Shown here in pieces: positions 59,601-64,000 of a DNA stretch of 64,000 nt. Made by a program: the position numbers and the translations under genes. How positions within the stretch are numbered: position 1 is the stretch's first letter; every line of letters begins with the position of its first letter. The notes below the pieces were generated by a model. It did not search any database and had not been told where the DNA came from. It worked only from the letters and a program-made list of their open reading frames with translations. Origin of the DNA: Bradysia coprophila (Eukaryota > Arthropoda > Insecta > Diptera > Sciaridae); assembly GCF_014529535.1 (NCBI RefSeq), contig NW_023503584.1, positions 4,948,499 through 5,012,498 on the forward strand, in the 5' to 3' direction.

Positions 59601-61952
59601 GCTTCTGCTGAAAGATCCAGATTTCGTGACCCTGTTCGACGTTCAACAGCTTCGTGTTATCGCTCAAGTAAAAATTGCCAAATGCAAATATGTCGTTTGG
59701 TCGGCCGATATGTCGCATGTCGCTCTGCTGGCAAAACATACTGTTAACATTTGCAGCCGAAACATGGAGCTATTATGTTCGATTCATGAAAATACTCGCG
59801 TCAAGTCCGGTGCTTGGGATGATTCTGGCGTTTTTATCTACACGACCAGCAATCACATCAAATACGCCATTACGAATGGTGACCATGGAATCATTCGAAC
59901 ATTGGATTTGCCAATTTACATAACGCGAGTGAAAGGGAATCAAGTATTCTGTTTGGACAGAGAATGCCGAACTCGGGTGTTGAACATCGATCCGACTGAA
60001 TTCAAATTCAAATTGGCTTTGATCAATCGCAAATACGAGGAAGTGTTGTACATGGTACGCAATGCTCGACTAGTCGGACAAAGTATTATTGCATATTTGC
60101 AACAGAAAGGATACCCAGAGGTGGCATTGCATTTCGTCAAAGACGAGAAAACTCGTTTCGGTTTGGCATTGGAGTGCGGTAACATTGAGGTAGCATTAGA
60201 AGCCGCCAAATCACTCGACGACAAGGAATGCTGGGATCGCCTCGGTCAAGCTGCATTGTTGCAGGGTAACCATCAAGTTGTTGAAATGAGTTATCAACGC
60301 ACCAAGAATTTCGATAAACTTTCATTCCTGTATTTGATCACCGGCAATTTGGAGAAATTGAAGAAAATGAATAAAATCGCCGAAATTCGAAAAGATGTTT
60401 CAGCGCAATACCAGGGCGCTTTACTATTAGGTGACATCAAGGAGCGTATTTCAATTCTGAAAAATTGCGGCCAACAATCTCTAGCTTATTTGACCGCAGC
60501 AACTCATGGATTCGAGAACGAAGCAGCCGAATTGAAGGAAGTCATTGCTGCTGATGGCAAGCAATTACCAATTGTGAATCCTGCCGCAAAATTCTTAAAG
60601 CCACCGGTTCCAGTTCAACAAGCAGAAAGTAACTGGCCGTTGTTGACCGTGTCAAGAGGATTCTTTGAAGGTAACATGAACAATTATGCCTCGCCTTCAT
60701 TGTGTAACATAAATGAATTTCAGGTGCTATGTTATCGCGTGGCGCTCAAAATGTCAATCAGGCTCTTGCTGCACCAGAACCTATTATTGACAGTGGCGAA
60801 CCTGATGGATGGGGTGCTGATGCTGACATCGGACTTGGCGATGATGACGACGAGACTGGTGAAATGAAAGATGCACTCGAATCACAAGAAGGTGACGGTC
60901 CTGGCTGGGATGTAGGAGACGAAGATTTGGAACTGCCGGCAGAGTTAATGTCAAAAATGTCCAGTAGTAATGCTGGAGAAAGCGGAGGTGGTGGCTATGA
61001 AGCACCCACTCGCGGAATTGCACAGTCACAGGTCTGGGCTAATAATACTAACTTGATTGGCGATCATTTACGCGCTGGATCGTTCGAGAGTGCATTTAGA
61101 TTGTTAAACGATCAAGTTGGTGTGGTCGATTTTACAGCGTTTAAGCCTTTGTTTATGGCATTGTTCAATGCATCCAGGACATCATTCTCAGCACTTCCAA
61201 ACCTATCGCCATTGGCTGGTTATCCGCAACGGAACTGGAAAGAAATAAATGCGAAAAAAGCCAATCCCACCATTGGTGTTAAGTTGAACGACTTGGTTCA
61301 ACGTCTACAAGTTTGCTACCAACTTACCACTGGTGGTAAATTCACCGAGGCAATACAAAAACTTCAATCCATTCTAATGTCTATTCCGCTTTTGGTCGTC
61401 GAGAATCGACAAGAGATAGCTGAAGCACAACAGCTGCTCAGTATTTGTAGAGAGTACATAGTCGGTCTGAAGATGGAAACAACGCGTAAAGGTTTACCGA
61501 ACGATACCATTGAACAGAGAAAACGCCACTGTGAAATGGCTGCATATTTCTCGCATTGCAACATTCAACCGGTTCATCAAATATTGACTCTGCGTACTGC
61601 ACTGAACATGTTCTTCAAGCTCAAAAACTACAAAACTGCAGCATCATTCGCTCGACGACTTTTGGAAATGGGACCACGGCCAGAAGTAGCACAACAGGCA
61701 AGAAAAATTCTGCAGGCATGTGAAGTGAGTCCTGTAGACGAACACGAACTGCAATACGACGAACATAATCCCTTCAATTTATGTGCCTACACTTATCGCC
61801 CGATTTATAAAGGAAAACCTGAAGAAAAGTGTCCACTGTGTGGCGCTTCATATAATCCATCCTTCAAAGGTGTAGCGTGCAATGTGTGTGAAGTGTCGGA
61901 AATTGGAAAAGATGTGATTGGACTACGTATATCACCGTTGCAGTTCCGATAG
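56692..61952 (+). CDS. COPA: Coatomer subunit alpha (COPI coat)
   Basis: Alpha-COP is a scaffold subunit of the COPI coat, which buds vesicles from Golgi membranes for retrograde traffic to the ER and binds dilysine cargo signals through its WD40 propeller. Exons 56692-56771, 56864-57011, 57079-57346, 58647-59087, 59156-60670 and 60724-61952 join in frame to 1226 aa, the usual family length. It starts [22 protein letters not shown]40 repeats fill roughly residues 1-300 ([81 protein letters not shown]). The second propeller and helical solenoid follow (exon 5), then an acidic linker and the conserved C-terminal domain, ending in CPLCGASY and CNVCE, a four-Cys zinc-like site, and LRISPLQFR. Exon 3 has a second in-phase donor 27 bp downstream (57374) that would add nine residues. 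ATTAAA lies at 62001-62006. Confidence 0.96.
58174..58268. repeat. 95-bp inverted repeat in COPA intron 3
   Basis: The left arm AGGTCTTAATTTAGAGAATT pairs with AATTCTCTAAAATAAGACCT on the right, and the inner arms are AATTCTGAAAAATTC-type. Outside the stem, GGGTCAAGTC and its near complement (...CAGGTTCCTGTC) may extend it. Intron 3 (57347-58646, 1.3 kb) is otherwise non-coding. Confidence 0.7.
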
Positions 61953-63365
61953 AAGAGCGATATCTTTGTTATCCATTGTACAGATGCTTCATCATCTCTT
62001 ATTAAATAATCACACAATTATAATCCGAGTTTTTATTTCCTAACTTCTGCTGAAAGATTCAGGTTTCAACAGCATTGTGCTTCCTCCTAGAAAACCAAGA
62101 TTAATCGTTCGTCATCTGTGCACCAGATTTATATCAAAGTGGGGTGGTTTTTTGTCCTATCTAAATTTCATAAAGACAAAAAAGAGTTTTCTATTGCTTC
62201 TACTCGACCCCAGAACCATCGCATGGTTCAGTCGACTTTACGTGCTTACGAAGTTTTCGATCTGAATTTTGCGATTCTTTTTTGTTAGTGTAGTCCAACA
62301 AGCAACTTCTTCATGAACCTAATCTAAAATTCTAAGAATAATTCAACCATCTGCCCAATTCTGAAAATACGCGACCAGGATAGATGTAGAATATCGAATC
62401 AAACTGAATAGATTAAGGTTAGCTCGTTTAGTATGCGTTTATTACATAGGTGGAAGTACGGGTTTTCAGTGGATATATACTTTGGGTTTAGACGAATCTA
62501 CGATGAGACATGAGCAGTTGAAAAAAAAACTTTTCATTTCACTAAATATGCGTATCGCTGTAAGGCCGAGGTCCTCCTTATTCAAAATAATTAATAATTT
62601 AATCAAATAATTGCATTAGTGAGGTCACAGCACTCATCAAAGTTCACCGAGGTTACATCGATTTTGAGAAATTTTCCGGAAGTCATATTTTCTGCCGTTT
62701 ATCATCAAATTTTATTAAGGTAATATTTGCCCCAGTAGTACTCGACCTCAGCTTTCCAACGAACCCATACACACCCGTGTCCTCGCCACCTTACGGAAAT
62801 GAAATTCGGACTACGAAACCCAATTTTTCGACTTTTGGCCACTTACAACCAGCCAGGTATGGAAGATCAAAAATATCTGGGACTGGTTTTGGAGCTTAGG
62901 CACCAAGGCCTAACTATCCATATAAAAAAAAGTCCCGGAATAAATAGCGCCAATTTCGGTCAGTCGAAATTCAAAAGAATCCCTCTTAGAAACTTCTCGA
63001 GGTTCAAAAAATCTAAAGTCATTAGAAAGGTAACTTCATGTAATTTTAGGGCAAAGTTGGGTCTAATGGGGGCTTGAAAGCATCTACGAGAAGTTTAAGT
63101 GTTTAAGTATATCTTGTAGTAAAAGGAAATTCTTTTCTTTTTATTCAGTAGATGTTACTACATTTCACAGATGGCACACATCGAATATATCAATATCTAT
63201 TACTTCATTTTAAAGAAAGTTTTTTTCGAAATGTGCGTGTCTCGTGTCAAGATTGTGTTAGTCAAAGCAATTGTCAATTTCTGAATTCCTTACATTTTCC
63301 AATTTAATTTTTCATTTTGCAAATCCTTTTTTTTGAGTTAATTAAACTTTTAATATATGAGTATT
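61953..63365. other. Interval between COPA and the P450 gene
   Basis: COPA 3' sequence (ATTAAA at 62001) is followed by DNA without a supported gene. 62930-63090 is a partial copy of the dispersed repeat found at 43640, 45490 and 45835 (GTCATTAGAAAGGTAACTTC, AGGGCAAAGTTGGGTCTAAT, AAAGCATCT). A minus-strand AATAAA near 63141-63146 could serve the P450 gene. Confidence 0.5.
62930..63090. repeat. Dispersed repeat family, partial copy 4 (plus)
   Basis: It shares AATTTCGGTCAG, AAAGAATCCCTC, TCATTAGAAAGGTAA, TAGGGCAAAGTTGGGTCTAA and GAAAGCATCT with the copies near 44-46 kb. The middle part present in those copies is missing. Confidence 0.55.
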
Positions 63366-63539
63366 CTAAAAAAGAGGATCTCTGACAACATTCAAAACCA
63401 TGCCACCTTTCGACTGAATAATCAACGCCTTTGGTTCAAATTGCAGTACTCGTGGTGTATTCTCTGTGGGTGTGACGTGATGGTTTTTCATGAAATTGAT
63501 GAGACCGATTTTCGTTTGTAATATCCCGAAGCGCTCACC
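63366..63539 (-). CDS. Cytochrome P450, C-terminal exon (CYP6/CYP3-clan like)
   Basis: After the acceptor AAATTCATTCAG (AG at 63541-63540) the frame reads GERFGILQTKIGLINFMKNH and ends in LQFEPKALIIQSKGGMVLNV..., with stop TAG at 63368-63366; 57 residues. G-x-RFG directly follows the heme-ligand motif (FxxGPRxCIG) in CYP6-type P450s, and an intron at CIG/xRFG with this LQTKxGL...FEPK pattern is typical of the insect CYP3 clan. These are ER-anchored haem monooxygenases, many acting in detoxification. The exon carrying the heme cysteine and everything before it is not visible to the right and should lie beyond the window or beyond the repeat at 63640-63960. The last residues (VRDPLF) are slightly longer than usual. 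Confidence 0.8.
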   Translation of the reverse strand, partial: GERFGILQTKIGLINFMKNHHVTPTENTPRVLQFEPKALIIQSKGGMVLNVVRDPLF

Positions 63540-63639
63540 CTGAATGAATTTAATAGAAATAAAAGTATTAGTTACCTGTGCTAGGAACAAAGTGCGCGGA
63601 GAAAATAGTATAGTAACAGCGACTGTATCAACAGTACCC

Positions 63640-63960
63640 AAGTAGCATTCAACGGGTAAAATTCGGTTGTACAACCGTTATTCAACCGCGGTTGTAAAAA
63701 TTAGAAGATAACTAATAAGTTGTCGCAACGTTGCTGCAACGTTGTTATAACGGTTGTACAACGGTATTTGCCCAGTTGCAAAAGTTACAAAAATGTTATA
63801 ACGAATTCGTCGCACAACGGTTATACAGCAAATTGGTTAAAAGTTGTTAAATGGTTTTATAACCGTCGAATAACTTATAAGTCACAATTGAAAATTCAAT
63901 ATTTTCTAACCAATCAGTCATCAGACCGTTGTACTGCCGTTTTACAACTTTTTCGTTAAT
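63640..63960. repeat. Repeat rich in GTTGTACAAC/GTTATAACGG palindromes
   Basis: It begins near ACCCAAGTAGCATTCAACGG and is packed with short self-complementary words: CGGTTGTACAACCG, CAACCGCGGTTG, CAACGTTGCTGCAACGTTG, GTTATAACGGTTGTACAACG. Such a composition is typical of a MITE with internal palindromes. The far end is probably near 63960 but is not resolved. It lies in what should be the last P450 intron. Confidence 0.55.
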
Positions 63961-64000
63961 CATCATATTTGTTCTTGAAGCCACATTTCCAAGAGTTTTT

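Noticed and set aside
1..64000. CRISPR arrays, operons, riboswitches, prophage
   Set aside because: The window is an insect nuclear sequence with spliceosomal introns. The tandem and inverted repeats lack the regular repeat-spacer structure of CRISPR.

Overview
The window is eukaryotic nuclear DNA, AT-rich, with many short spliceosomal introns (mostly about 60-85 bp), AATAAA/ATTAAA signals and abundant small inverted-repeat elements. The recognisable proteins (daughterless, MED16, COPA, a CYP6-like P450) look insect, and the daughterless N-terminus is almost the Drosophila one. I infer a dipteran, probably a lower (nematoceran) fly; the species cannot be fixed from this sequence.

Layout. 1-33.1 kb is almost free of coding sequence. 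It holds one His/Gln/Asn-rich first exon on the minus strand (2010-2369), a small hAT-type MITE, a 1.2-kb element with terminal inverted repeats, and otherwise plain AT-rich DNA. At 33044-33134 (minus) lies the first coding exon of daughterless (da). No further da exon is visible to its left, so most of the first 33 kb is probably a giant da intron. 33.1-35.7 kb is a cluster of foldback elements between the head-to-head da and MED16 genes. 35712-42222 (+) is a complete 11-exon Mediator subunit 16 gene (832 aa); its one long intron (3.4 kb) carries an intact intronless two-TM-segment gene on the opposite strand. 42.4-46.7 kb is repeat-rich and holds a frame-broken gene remnant and a small two-exon gene of unknown function. 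46761-52048 (+) is an intact six-exon gene for a 1437-aa protein of a multi-copy invertebrate family: Cys-rich N-terminus, PIN/FEN-like nuclease-like region, tesmin/TSO1-type CXC C-terminus. 52.1-56.6 kb is dense in MITEs, tandem repeats and long palindromes. 56692-61952 (+) is a complete six-exon COPI alpha subunit gene (1226 aa). The right edge holds the terminal exon of a cytochrome P450 gene (minus) and part of another repeat.

The genes do not form a pathway: da is a bHLH transcription factor, MED16 links activators to RNA polymerase II, COPA is a vesicle coat protein and the P450 a monooxygenase. The most unusual content is the CXC/nuclease-like gene, whose presumed catalytic acidic residues are partly replaced, and the number of young-looking perfect palindromes and nested MITEs, one of which can be dated against an unoccupied paralogous site in the same window.
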